This document shows positions 16,683-25,237 of a DNA stretch of 64,000 nt, in pieces (within the stretch, counting starts at the first letter, position 1; each line of letters opens with the position of its first letter). A program made the position numbers and the translations under genes. The stretch lies in assembly GCF_002846365.1 (NCBI RefSeq), contig NZ_PJMW01000001.1, forward strand, positions 1,054,001-1,118,000, in the 5' to 3' direction. The DNA comes from Nocardia fluminea. GTDB lineage: Bacteria > Actinomycetota > Actinomycetes > Mycobacteriales > Mycobacteriaceae. The notes under the pieces were generated by a model. The model ran no database searches. It saw only the letters and a program-made list of their open reading frames with translations, and was not told the origin of the DNA.

Positions 16683-17123
16683 CTACGGTATTCGGCATCT
16701 GTTGAGCGGGGTGACATACAGGTTCTTGCCCGCCGCGTGGGCGGCCTCGACGTGGAACACATCGCCGGACCTGTACCGGTCGGCTCCGTCGCGGTAGCGG
16801 CGGAAAGCCGAGTGCAAGTTGTCGTCCTTGACGTTCCACTGCGGGCCTTCCGGCGCGGTGCCGTTGATGAACACCGTCCAGTCATAGCGACCTGGAACAT
16901 CGGCCTGAATGTTGATGAACCACGCCCAGCTGATGACCCCGATGGGGTCGCCGTCGTTCGACCGCCTCGTGTCCACGGTCAACTTGCCCCACTGGGCGTT
17001 GACCACATAGTTCTGACAGGTCGGAAGACTTTGCGCTCGCGCCAAACCCGGCTCGACCAACCCCGTTGCGAGAATCCCGAGAAGCAATGCACAGGCCCGA
17101 ACGGGCCGACTGTTCCGAATCAT
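16683..17123 (-). CDS. Small exported protein
   Basis: A 146-residue protein with a clear N-terminal signal peptide (MIRNSRPVRACALLLGILATG, with likely cleavage after GLARA-Q). The mature protein of about 115 residues has two cysteines, one near each end (LPTCQNY and NRCRIP), able to form a disulfide, and many Trp and Tyr residues (AQWGKLTVDT, ISWAWFINI). This resembles small beta-sandwich secreted proteins of Nocardia and Mycobacterium without known role. The ATG at 17123 is chosen because it directly precedes the signal sequence. It is likely in an operon with the next gene downstream. Confidence 0.7.
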   Translation of the reverse strand: MIRNSRPVRACALLLGILATGLVEPGLARAQSLPTCQNYVVNAQWGKLTVDTRRSNDGDPIGVISWAWFINIQADVPGRYDWTVFINGTAPEGPQWNVKDDNLHSAFRRYRDGADRYRSGDVFHVEAAHAAGKNLYVTPLNRCRIP

Positions 17124-17286
17124 GCTGTACCCCCATGACTTTCGGACACATCGAGAGTTTCGATGTGTCGCATGATCTGACGGGACACGCCCGAGACCGG
17201 TTCCCTTTAAAGACAGTGACCTACAACACAATCGGTCGCTGGCGGAGACGTGCGATCAGGCGCTCACCATCGCATCCCAGATCCGT

Positions 17287-17755
17287 TCAACCTGTACGGT
17301 CTACCTTCCGCCGCCCGACTACCCCTGGACCCGCCGATCCCAGGCCGAGATCGCCGCCGCCGCAGTCATGGACGGGTGGGATCGTCTCGTTGGGCAAGAG
17401 GCGAACGGGGTCGGCGTCCTCGACCCACTCGGCGGTCTCGGGCACACCCCACTCGATCACAACCAATGCGTCGACCACCACTCCCCATAGATCGTTCAGG
17501 TCCTGGCGATCCGGCCATGCGCTCGGCGAATGTCGCCGTCGACAAGCCCTTCCAGGTCAAGTGCGTTGTCGCCGGCCTATGCACGAGCGCGCCTACGATC
17601 GCTTCGTCGAACTGTTTGTTCGGGGTCACCACCAAAATTGGTCCACCAGGCTGATCGAGCAGCCACTTCACCGCGCGGACGCTCTGCTTCTCTCGGGCGT
17701 CGGGCATTCTGAGTTGGGAGACAGCTACCGGGTAGTCGTGCGGGGTCGATGACAT
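17287..17755 (-). pseudogene. Frameshifted hypothetical gene
   Basis: Two minus-strand frames look like one gene broken by a +1 shift near 17500. The first part starts at ATG 17755 (MSSTPHDYPVAVSQLRMPDA) and stays protein-like through ATFAERMAGSP, then becomes Arg/Gly nonsense. The second frame continues sensibly as DLNDLWGVVVDALVVIEWGVPE and ends at 17287. Removing one base in the CCAGGAC region would give a protein of about 155 residues. The N-terminal half shows ILVVTPNKQFDEAIVGAL, a strand-helix pattern without a known motif. It may be a true pseudogene, a sequencing error or a programmed shift; no slippery site is evident. Confidence 0.55.
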
Positions 17756-17851
17756 CGAGCGCTCCTTTCACGAGGTGTACCTCACGGCGGAACCTAATCG
17801 AGGGGTGTGACAACCGGTCCCAGGGCTCCCGGCAAGCCGTCTGAGCATCGT

Positions 17852-18256
17852 CTATTTCCGGTTCATCACGTCGAGGATGACAACGAGGATCCATACCGGT
17901 GCCCACATCCCGCAGGTGATCAGCGTCAACACCAGGTGCAGTCCGTGGTTGGGACCACGGCGCACCGCGACGTACCCCCCACCCATGTTGTTCTGCGTGA
18001 CGTTCACTACCGGAACCGACTGGGGCACAGGCTGATACATCGGCTGCGGCGGGTAACCGGGGTGTGCGTATCCCGGTGCCGCAGACGGGTAGGGCTGAAC
18101 GTGGCGCGGTTCGCCGTAGGGCAGAGTCGGGTGCTGGTTCGCGTCGAGCGGTGCGAAGCCGGTCGTGCTCGGCGGGGGCGCCTGGGGCATCGGGTCGGGG
18201 TGCGGCGGCATTTCGCGGTGGGCGGGCAGTTTTTCGGGCTCGTACGGATCAGTCAT
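17852..18256 (-). CDS. Pro-rich protein with C-terminal membrane segment
   Basis: A 134-residue protein. Residues 1 to about 90 are disordered and rich in Pro, Gln, Tyr and Gly (PHPDPMPQAPPP, GYAHPGYPPQPMYQ). A short linker leads to a hydrophobic C terminus (GLHLVLTLITCGMWAPVWILVVILDVM) that should form one or two membrane helices, ending in a basic NRK. This layout occurs often in actinobacterial phage-like and plasmid-like elements and in small membrane proteins of unknown role. The ATG at 18256 has GGAG nine bases upstream. It follows the coiled-coil gene after only 39 bases and is likely co-transcribed with it. Confidence 0.7.
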   Translation of the reverse strand: MTDPYEPEKLPAHREMPPHPDPMPQAPPPSTTGFAPLDANQHPTLPYGEPRHVQPYPSAAPGYAHPGYPPQPMYQPVPQSVPVVNVTQNNMGGGYVAVRRGPNHGLHLVLTLITCGMWAPVWILVVILDVMNRK

Positions 18257-18295
18257 GGCTAACTCCTGAAAAGGGAAACCTGGGAAGGGGGCTGC

Positions 18296-19702
18296 TTAGG
18301 CGACGTCGGTGCTGACCACAGCCAAAGGCATTGGCCCGGCGCTGATCGTGAGGGCGGTGACCGCTTCGGCGAGCACCAACTCGACCTCGGTCGCGAAATC
18401 GGTCACGGTTTTGTCGATCTTGGTGGCCTCACGCCGGATTACGTCCGCCGATTTCTTTGCGGTAGTGAGCTTTTCGAGCTTGGACAGTGCGCTCTGCACC
18501 TTCTCCGCAGCAGTCGCCAACTGTTCGCCGCCGCCGCGCGCAACCACCGTCACGCTCGCCGTGCGCATCAGCAACACACACGCGCGCAACAGATCCGGCT
18601 CGTCGGTCTCAGGATCGAAGGCAAGCACCACCCGGCGCGGGCCGAGCACCCGCAACGTTTCGCCGCCGTTCTGTTCCGGCAACCGCACGATGCCCAGCGA
18701 CGCCGCGGCCTGCCGGTTGCGTTCGGCTTCGACGAGGTAGTCGCTCCAGCCTGGCCGCTGGGAGTCCGTCATCTCGATCACCACGCGCGCCCCCTCGGCG
18801 GTGGTCAGCAGACCATCACCCTTCTTGCAGCGCGGCAGCACCCCGACCATCGCGCCCGTGTCGTAGTACTCATCGCCGAGACCGGCCGCGATGGGTTCCA
18901 TGAACCGATGGATTCCCGCAGCGAATGACTCGCCCTTTCGCGGAGTCATCGAGATGAGGGCCGCCTTCGCCTCCCTCACCTTCAGCGCGGCCGTCATCTC
19001 CTCGAACCGCTTGGCCAGGTCGGCGTGGTTGGCCATCAGTAGATCGCTCATCTGAAGCTGGCGAGCGTCGAGCGCAGCCGTGTGTTTGGCGATCGGTGAG
19101 GTCGGGTCGTTGAGGTCGAACTGCTTGGTCGCGGTCGCGATCAGTTCCTGAGTTCCGGTGGCGGCCTTCATTGTCAGTTCGGCGCTGAACTGCTTGAGTA
19201 CCGGTTCCAGGCGAGCGACCAACTCCGGGTCCGACCCACCAAAGAGCCGATTGACCTGATCGGTGATGTTGGTGGTGGCCGCGGTGAGGGTCGTCGCCAT
19301 CTCCTTGCGGTAGTTCGCATCAGCCTCAGCCAAGGCCTTCTTTGCGGAATCGACCGTCTTGATCATCACCGCAGAGGCATCCTTCGCGGCCTGACCTGTC
19401 AACTCCGCCGCCCTGGCCGCCGAGGCGGCCGCCTTCTCACCCACCTCGGCGACCATCCGTTCCAATTCCTTGGCATCGCTGGCCTGGCCGGTAGCGGCGA
19501 GGGCGACGGCTCCGCATTTGACCACCTCGGTGACGAACGCCGACAAGTCCGCGTCGGCGAGGGTGTCGGTGTCGTCAACGATGGGACCACGATGCCCGCT
19601 CGTCCAACGCTGGGCTTCGCGCAGGACGTCTCGATCACGCAGGGTCAACTGCGCAATGGCCAGGGCGGTGTTGTTGTCGGTGAAGTGCGCGTTGTGGTAC
19701 AT
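18296..19702 (-). CDS. Coiled-coil protein with possible degenerate nuclease-like domain
   Basis: A 468-residue protein. Residues about 60-240 are Ala/Lys/Glu-rich helices, strongly coiled-coil (AKELERMVAEVGEKAAASAARAAE). The middle has a compact domain, YYDTGAMVGVLPRCKKGDGLL followed by RVVIEMTDS and WSDYLVEAERNRQAAASLG. This order resembles RmuC/DUF2130 restriction-fold domains, where GD...E-x-K makes the active site; here the last residue would be Thr (E-M-T), so activity is doubtful. The C terminus is again helical. The ATG at 19702 has GAGGAG five bases upstream. It is central to an undescribed minus-strand cluster. Function unknown; the nuclease comparison is from motif reading only. 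Confidence 0.65.
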   Translation of the reverse strand: MYHNAHFTDNNTALAIAQLTLRDRDVLREAQRWTSGHRGPIVDDTDTLADADLSAFVTEVVKCGAVALAATGQASDAKELERMVAEVGEKAAASAARAAELTGQAAKDASAVMIKTVDSAKKALAEADANYRKEMATTLTAATTNITDQVNRLFGGSDPELVARLEPVLKQFSAELTMKAATGTQELIATATKQFDLNDPTSPIAKHTAALDARQLQMSDLLMANHADLAKRFEEMTAALKVREAKAALISMTPRKGESFAAGIHRFMEPIAAGLGDEYYDTGAMVGVLPRCKKGDGLLTTAEGARVVIEMTDSQRPGWSDYLVEAERNRQAAASLGIVRLPEQNGGETLRVLGPRRVVLAFDPETDEPDLLRACVLLMRTASVTVVARGGGEQLATAAEKVQSALSKLEKLTTAKKSADVIRREATKIDKTVTDFATEVELVLAEAVTALTISAGPMPLAVVSTDVA

Positions 19703-19809
19703 AGCTCTCCTCAAGAGGGCGTGGTTGACAGCGGCGCGACCGGTTGTCGCTCCGCGTGGTGATAAGTGGGCTTCTCGATCCGAGACCTGGTCGAAAGCGA
19801 ATGTTGTTC

Positions 19810-20118
19810 TTAGACCGGATATTCCGTTGCTGCCCGACCATGTCGGTCCTGGCTGGTCAGATGCCAGCCCTGACACAGTGGGCACGGATAGACCCGCTGT
19901 TCGCGCCTGTTCGGGTTCGACGTGTCGATCCCGGCGAGCGCGAGGTCGGCGTCGGCAAAGTTGAAGTACTTCAACTTCCCCGACCCACACCGAGCGATGC
20001 GAACCAGCGGTGGCAGCTGTGCCACATCCGCGCCGGTGTGGAGGTCAAGCTTTCGGCGGACCGCAGCCAAACGGGGCGGGTACTGCCGACAGGGACCGTG
20101 GGTGCGATGTCCGCTCAT
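19810..20118 (-). CDS. Small protein with zinc-knuckle-like C-x2-C motif
   Basis: A 102-residue basic protein. The C-terminal part has YPCPLCQGWHLTSQ, a Cys-x2-Cys-x3-His pattern like the 'CPxCGGWHLT' zinc-binding knuckle of many phage- and plasmid-borne small proteins. Another two cysteines lie at GPCRQY and IARCGSGK. The ATG at 20118 is preceded by GAGGAGGT. It is the first gene of the minus-strand cluster that runs down to 16 kb and is divergent from the restriction-modification block. Probably nucleic-acid-associated; function unknown. Confidence 0.65.
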   Translation of the reverse strand: MSGHRTHGPCRQYPPRLAAVRRKLDLHTGADVAQLPPLVRIARCGSGKLKYFNFADADLALAGIDTSNPNRREQRVYPCPLCQGWHLTSQDRHGRAATEYPV

Positions 20119-20168
20119 GGTGACCTCCTCGCTCGGTGTGCGGTGTGAGATCACGATGAGCCTAAACA

Positions 20169-20209
20169 CGACAATTGTCGATGCGAATTGCTGATAACCC
20201 CTATTATCA
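20169..20209. promoter_or_regulatory. Two palindromes in the divergent control region
   Basis: CGACAATTGTCG (20169-20180) is a perfect 12-base palindrome, and TGATAA-CCCCTA-TTATCA (20192-20209) has perfect six-base arms. The second overlaps TATTAT, a possible -10 for the plus-strand defence genes. Position between divergent transcription units suggests operators; the binding protein is not known. The HTH-like start of the 20306 gene product is one candidate (inference). Confidence 0.45.
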
Positions 20210-20305
20210 AGAGTTCTGACGTGAGCATTTGGGCGTGCGCGATAGAGTCCGAGTTAGCGATCGACTGAGAAGCCAAACTCAATGACGGGAAGGGCGTGAG
20301 CCGAG

Positions 20306-22426
20306 ATGCCTGCAGAGCACGCTGCCGCTCCCCGGCTGTCGGACAACGAATCCCAGCTGGTCTCCTATGCAGAGATCGCGACAATGGCCCAGGTAAAACG
20401 CCCCGTCCCCACGACCTGGGCGCGTCGGCACAGTAACTTTCCCGCACCTCTAGACCACGAGGGCACCAGCCCGCTCTTCGACGGCGCGGCCGTAGTCGAC
20501 TGGCTAGTGGCCACTGGCCACGGCAACACGGATGCCCGCCAACTGCGCGCCGAATTGGCACTGCACACGCTGTCTGGATGGTGCCGACAAGTACCTGCCC
20601 GGATCCTGTTGGATGCCCTGACCTCGCTGATCTGCCTGCGTCAGCAGCTGGAGGCACCCGTGAGCGGCAGTGCAGGCTGGTCGGCCCTCGTCGAGCGCGC
20701 CGAGGGCCTCGACCCGGATGACACTTTCCTGCTGAGCGAGCTACGCGCCGTGCCAGATGCGGATCGTATCGGCCCGGCGCTCGCCACGCTCGCTGATGAG
20801 CTGACCGAGGCCGCCTACGCCCCGGCCGAAGCCTTCGACTGGGTGCTTGATTCCCGCCGACGACTCGGCTCCGACGCCCACGTCGCAGACGAGTGCGCCC
20901 CGGCCGTCGCCCGCACTCTTGCCCGCCTCGCTCTCACGGCAGAACTCGCGGAGGATGCCGTCATCGCTGTGCCCTACGCCCGCTCAGGAGACCTCCTCTC
21001 GATACTGCACGCAGAGAACTCCTCCGACACTGAGCACCTTTATGTCGCCGCTGATCCAGATCCGGCCCTGGTTCGGCTGGTGCGCCGCCGCATGCTCGTG
21101 CGCGGGGTGTACGAGTTCCACCTCGATGTAGTGGAAGGCGTCGAGCCTGACACTGACGAATGGGGTGACCCGCATGCTCTGGTCTGTGCACTCCCGTACG
21201 AGGCGGCCGAAACCCGCACCGCGCTGTCCGTCCTTGAGCACATCCAGAACCTGGCCGATCTTCTGTCGGCCAACCGCATTGCAGTGATCCTGGGTCCGGC
21301 CGATGCTCTCGTCCACGCGCTGCCAGCCCTCGGCGAAGCTGATCGCCTGAGGAGCTGGTTCCTCGCTGAGGGCCTACTCAAAGCCGTGATCGGCCTGCCC
21401 GACGGGGTTTACCCCGGCCGCCCCGCCTACCGCACCGCGATCTGGGTCCTGTCCCGTACGCCGAAGCTAGATCGCCACGGTCTCGTGCTGATGTCCGACC
21501 TCACCGCGGAACCGATCACTACCTCCACCCTTGACACCATCGTCGAGGAGACCCACGTTTTCCACGCCGCAGGCTGGCGCGCAGACCACCGACATGAACC
21601 TCGCCATGCGGTGCTCGTTCCGGTCCTTCACCTCGAGCCCGGCACAGCACTGACACCTCAGCACCGATCGAATGCGAACCGCTACACCCAGAAGGTCGAA
21701 GAGCGCCCGGCGCGCATCTTCGAACTGGAGCTCGCCATCGAGCAGTTGCGTGAGCAAGACCGTGTAGATCAGAGCAACCCGATCCGAACCCACGCGGTGC
21801 TCCGCCCGGAAAATCAGCCAGTACGCCGCACCACCGTCGCACACCTCCTCAAAGAGCGCCGCCTGCGCCGCCTGCCCGGCCACCGCATCGCAGCCGAGCA
21901 CATGACAACCGATGGTCATTACCCCGTACTCACCTCCGCCGAGGTCATCGGGGTTGTACCCGTCGGCGGCCGACGTATCGACCGCGCAATACTGCTCACG
22001 GTCTACCAACACGCCGAGTTCACCGAGCCTGGCGACATCGTGGTGACCGCCAACCCCTCCTTCGGCGCGTACGTCGACGAAGAAGGTCTGTCCGTGGTCG
22101 CCTACCCGGCACGCGTTCTGCGCGCACGGCATGACCGTGATCCTGAACGCCGGGTACATCCTCGGGTCTTGGCCGCACTGCTGCGCGCCGCTGCAGCGGA
22201 ACACGGCCGAGCCAGCGGAGCCGTGCGCGCAGCCCGCCCCATTGAAGACCTGCTCATCCCCGACCTCGAACCAGTCGAGGCAGAACATTACGACGCCATG
22301 CTCGCCGAGATCAGCCGACGGACCGCCCTGCTACGCCAGCAGACCGCGGCCCTGGACGACCTTGTCCGCCTCACCGCCGCAGGCCTCACCGACGGCACGC
22401 TCACTCTCAACACAGCGTCACCCTGA
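20306..22426 (+). CDS. HTH / degenerate N6-methylase / HsdS-like fusion protein
   Basis: A 706-residue protein. Residues about 18-70 look like a MerR-type winged helix (VSYAEIATMAQVKRPVPTTWARRHSNFP). Residues about 190-450 follow an HsdM-type N6-adenine methylase core, but the FxGxG-type SAM loop is not recognisable and the catalytic NPPF/NPPY tetrad is replaced by ALPYE (CALPYEAAE). The downstream segment AVIGLPDGVYPGR and IWVLSRT match the methylase C-terminal part. The last 220 residues resemble an HsdS half-subunit (EPGDIVVTANPSFGAYVDEEGLSVV, then a coiled-coil end). It precedes hsdM by 41 bases and is likely part of the same operon. Possible roles are regulator of the system or inactive specificity partner. 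Confidence 0.7.
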   Translation: MPAEHAAAPRLSDNESQLVSYAEIATMAQVKRPVPTTWARRHSNFPAPLDHEGTSPLFDGAAVVDWLVATGHGNTDARQLRAELALHTLSGWCRQVPARILLDALTSLICLRQQLEAPVSGSAGWSALVERAEGLDPDDTFLLSELRAVPDADRIGPALATLADELTEAAYAPAEAFDWVLDSRRRLGSDAHVADECAPAVARTLARLALTAELAEDAVIAVPYARSGDLLSILHAENSSDTEHLYVAADPDPALVRLVRRRMLVRGVYEFHLDVVEGVEPDTDEWGDPHALVCALPYEAAETRTALSVLEHIQNLADLLSANRIAVILGPADALVHALPALGEADRLRSWFLAEGLLKAVIGLPDGVYPGRPAYRTAIWVLSRTPKLDRHGLVLMSDLTAEPITTSTLDTIVEETHVFHAAGWRADHRHEPRHAVLVPVLHLEPGTALTPQHRSNANRYTQKVEERPARIFELELAIEQLREQDRVDQSNPIRTHAVLRPENQPVRRTTVAHLLKERRLRRLPGHRIAAEHMTTDGHYPVLTSAEVIGVVPVGGRRIDRAILLTVYQHAEFTEPGDIVVTANPSFGAYVDEEGLSVVAYPARVLRARHDRDPERRVHPRVLAALLRAAAAEHGRASGAVRAARPIEDLLIPDLEPVEAEHYDAMLAEISRRTALLRQQTAALDDLVRLTAAGLTDGTLTLNTASP

Positions 22427-22467
22427 CCCGCGCCAACCCGAGCACTTGAAGGAGACGAAAAACCGTC

Positions 22468-24090
22468 ATGCCCCCCGTCAAGAAGAAGCCCGCCGCACAG
22501 GCGGAGCTGTTCGCCACTTCCACGCCCAAGGAAATCCAGGACATCCTCTGGAAGGCCGCCGACAAGCTGCGCGGCTCCATGGATGCCGCGCAGTACAAGG
22601 AGTTCGTCCTCGGACTGATCTTCCTCAAATACATCTCGGATGCCTTCGGTGAGCGCCGCGAACAGCTCGCCAAGGAGCTCGCCGAGGAAGGTATCGAGGA
22701 AGAACGCTGGGCCGAACTACTGGAGGACAAGGACGAATATACTGGCGAACACGTCTTCTGGGTCCCCGAGACCGCCCGCTGGTCTTGGATCGCGGCGAAC
22801 GCTAAGGCTAAGGGAGTCGGCCTGCTCCTCAACGAGGCCATGGACACGATCATGCGCGAGAACGCCGCGCTAACCGGCGTCCTCCCCAAGATCTTCAACA
22901 GTGACAGCGTCGACCAGAAGCGCCTGGGAGCACTCGTCGACCTCATCAGCGATGCTCGCTTCGGCGGCTCCGGAGACAAGCCTGCCCAGGATGTGTTGGG
23001 GGAGGTATACGAGTACTTTCTCGGCAACTTCGCCCGCGCGGAGGGGAAGCTGGCTGGGGAGTTCTACACTCCGCGGACTGTGGTCCAGCTCCTGGTGGAG
23101 GTTCTGGAACCGTATGAGGGACGGGTGTACGACCCGGCATGCGGCTCGGGCGGAATGTTTGTCCAAGCCGGCAAGTTCATCGAGGCGCATCGAGGTCGCG
23201 GCCACAAGTCCGACATCTCGGTGTACGGCCAGGAGAATATCGAACGCACTTGGCGCCTGGCCAAGATGAACCTCGCAATCCATGGGATCGACGGCAACCT
23301 GGCCGCACGCTGGGGCGACACCTTCGACGACGACAAACACCCAGACCTCAAGGCCGACTTCGTGATGGCCAACCCGCCGTTCAACATGAAGGACTGGGCT
23401 CGGAACGAGTCCGACCCGCGCTGGAAATACGGCGTCCCGCCGAAGAACAACGCCAACTATGCGTGGTTGCAGCACATTGTGAGCAAACTCGGCGGGCGGG
23501 GTACAGCCGGTGTCGTCCTCGCGAACGGATCAATGAGCGCCCAGTCGAGCGGTGAGGGCGAAGTCCGCAAGGCATTGGTTGAGGCGGATCTGGTGGCATG
23601 CATGATCGCCCTTCCGGCCCAGCTGTTCCGCACGACGCAGATCCCGGCCTGTCTATGGTTCCTATCCAAGGACAAGTCTCCGCAGGGGGCGCGCCGGTTG
23701 AATGACCGCCGGGACGAGATCCTCTTCATCGACGCCCAAGGCATGGGCGAGATGGTCGACCGGACGGAGCGCGTCCTCACGCAGACCGACCTAGCGAAGA
23801 TTGCGGGCACGTACCACGCGTGGCGGGGCACCAAGTCGGCGCGGGATGAGGAGCTTTCATACGAGGACGAGGCGGGCTTCTGCTTCACAGCCGATTTGAA
23901 GAAGGTCCGGGAGCACGGATACGTGCTGACGCCGGGACGATACGTGGGCGCAGTCGAGGCAGAGGAAGAGGACGCGGAAGCGATTTCGGAGAAGATTGCG
24001 CGGCTGACGGGCGATCTCTACGAGCTCTTCGATAAGAGTGACGAGCTGGCGGAGACGGTTCGGGACCAGTTGGGGGCACTCAATGGCTGA
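22468..24090 (+). CDS. hsdM: Type I restriction-modification methyltransferase subunit HsdM
   Basis: A 540-residue N6-adenine methylase that with HsdS methylates the host recognition site. It has the N-terminal HsdM domain ([35 protein letters not shown]), the SAM motif [18 protein letters not shown], and the catalytic motif [15 protein letters not shown] (NPPF). [18 protein letters not shown] precedes the SAM loop as usual. All catalytic residues are present. The ATG at 22468 follows GGAG. Its end overlaps hsdS by eight bases (ATGGCTGA), so the two subunits are coupled. Confidence 0.97.
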   Translation: MPPVKKKPAAQAELFATSTPKEIQDILWKAADKLRGSMDAAQYKEFVLGLIFLKYISDAFGERREQLAKELAEEGIEEERWAELLEDKDEYTGEHVFWVPETARWSWIAANAKAKGVGLLLNEAMDTIMRENAALTGVLPKIFNSDSVDQKRLGALVDLISDARFGGSGDKPAQDVLGEVYEYFLGNFARAEGKLAGEFYTPRTVVQLLVEVLEPYEGRVYDPACGSGGMFVQAGKFIEAHRGRGHKSDISVYGQENIERTWRLAKMNLAIHGIDGNLAARWGDTFDDDKHPDLKADFVMANPPFNMKDWARNESDPRWKYGVPPKNNANYAWLQHIVSKLGGRGTAGVVLANGSMSAQSSGEGEVRKALVEADLVACMIALPAQLFRTTQIPACLWFLSKDKSPQGARRLNDRRDEILFIDAQGMGEMVDRTERVLTQTDLAKIAGTYHAWRGTKSARDEELSYEDEAGFCFTADLKKVREHGYVLTPGRYVGAVEAEEEDAEAISEKIARLTGDLYELFDKSDELAETVRDQLGALNG

Positions 24091-25237
24091 AGAACGCACA
24101 ACCAGCACCTTTCAGGATCTTTTGGACCGAGGGGTACTGGAAATCGGAGACGGATACCGCGCCAAGAACTCAGAACTCGGCGGGTCCGGTCACGTATTCA
24201 TGCGAGCGGGACGGCTGAGTTCTCAAGGTTGGGATTGGGAAGGAGCTGACCGGTTCCATACTTACCTGGAAGAAAAAATCAAGGGAAAAATGTCCTGCCC
24301 TGGAGACACGGTCATTACAACAAAAGGGAACAGTACTGGGCGCACTGGATACGTCTCGGAAGAGATGCAGTCATTTGTCTATTCTCCGCATCTTAGCTAC
24401 TGGCGTTCTCGCGATGTGATGCAGCTGGATGCTCGGTACTTGCGCTACTGGGCTCTCAGTCCGGAGTTCATTGGACAGTTGAAATCAATGGCTCACGGCA
24501 CGGATATGGCTCCATACTTGAGCCTTGGTGACCAAAAACGTTTGAACGCCACTCTTCCCGGCATTTCCGAGCAGCGAGCAATCGGTGCGGCGCTAGGCGC
24601 GCTGGACGACAAGATCGCCGTCAACGAGCGCATCGCGGCCACCACACTAGGTTTGGCGCGCGCTCTATTTCAGCAGTCGAATCTGTCGACCGAAAGTGCC
24701 GTCCCTATGGGTGACTTGATTGAACTAAAATACGGTAAATCTCTTCCGGCAACACGCCGTATCGCAGGAGACTACAGCGTATTCGGGAGTGGCGGCGTCA
24801 GCGGCACTCACAATGAGTTTCTGGTAAAGGGCCCTGGCATCATTGTGGGACGCAAGGGGACTGTCGGGTCGGTGTACTGGTCGGAGGAGAGCTTCTTCCC
24901 GATCGATACCACGTTCTACGCCGTCTGCAGAGACGGCAACGTATCGCTGGAGTATGCCTACTTCGCGCTCCAGAGTCTAGGGCTCGAGCACATGAACTCA
25001 GACTCTGCAGTTCCTGGCCTCAATCGTGACAGGGCCTACTCCGCACCCATGACGATTCCCTCCCCCGAGGCTGTTCGCAAATTCACGTCGGAAGCCCGTG
25101 CCCTATTTGCATTACAACGGAGTCGTGAGCAGGAGTCTCATACTCTCGCCATCCTTCGGGACACCCTCCTTCCCCACCTGATGTCCGGCCGCCTCCGCGT
25201 CAAGGACGTCGAGAAGATTATCGAGGACCACGCATGA
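24083..25237 (+). CDS. hsdS: Type I restriction-modification specificity subunit HsdS
   Basis: A 384-residue specificity subunit with two target-recognition domains. The first ends with the conserved [26 protein letters not shown] helix, and the second with a shorter [32 protein letters not shown] helix. TRD entry motifs are visible as [15 protein letters not shown] and [17 protein letters not shown]. The base composition of the first TRD (about 24100-24600) is visibly more A/T-rich than hsdM and hsdR, as expected for a cassette exchanged between lineages. ATG 24083 is chosen over the in-frame 24038 because it gives the short overlap with hsdM. Confidence 0.95.
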   Translation: MAEERTTSTFQDLLDRGVLEIGDGYRAKNSELGGSGHVFMRAGRLSSQGWDWEGADRFHTYLEEKIKGKMSCPGDTVITTKGNSTGRTGYVSEEMQSFVYSPHLSYWRSRDVMQLDARYLRYWALSPEFIGQLKSMAHGTDMAPYLSLGDQKRLNATLPGISEQRAIGAALGALDDKIAVNERIAATTLGLARALFQQSNLSTESAVPMGDLIELKYGKSLPATRRIAGDYSVFGSGGVSGTHNEFLVKGPGIIVGRKGTVGSVYWSEESFFPIDTTFYAVCRDGNVSLEYAYFALQSLGLEHMNSDSAVPGLNRDRAYSAPMTIPSPEAVRKFTSEARALFALQRSREQESHTLAILRDTLLPHLMSGRLRVKDVEKIIEDHA

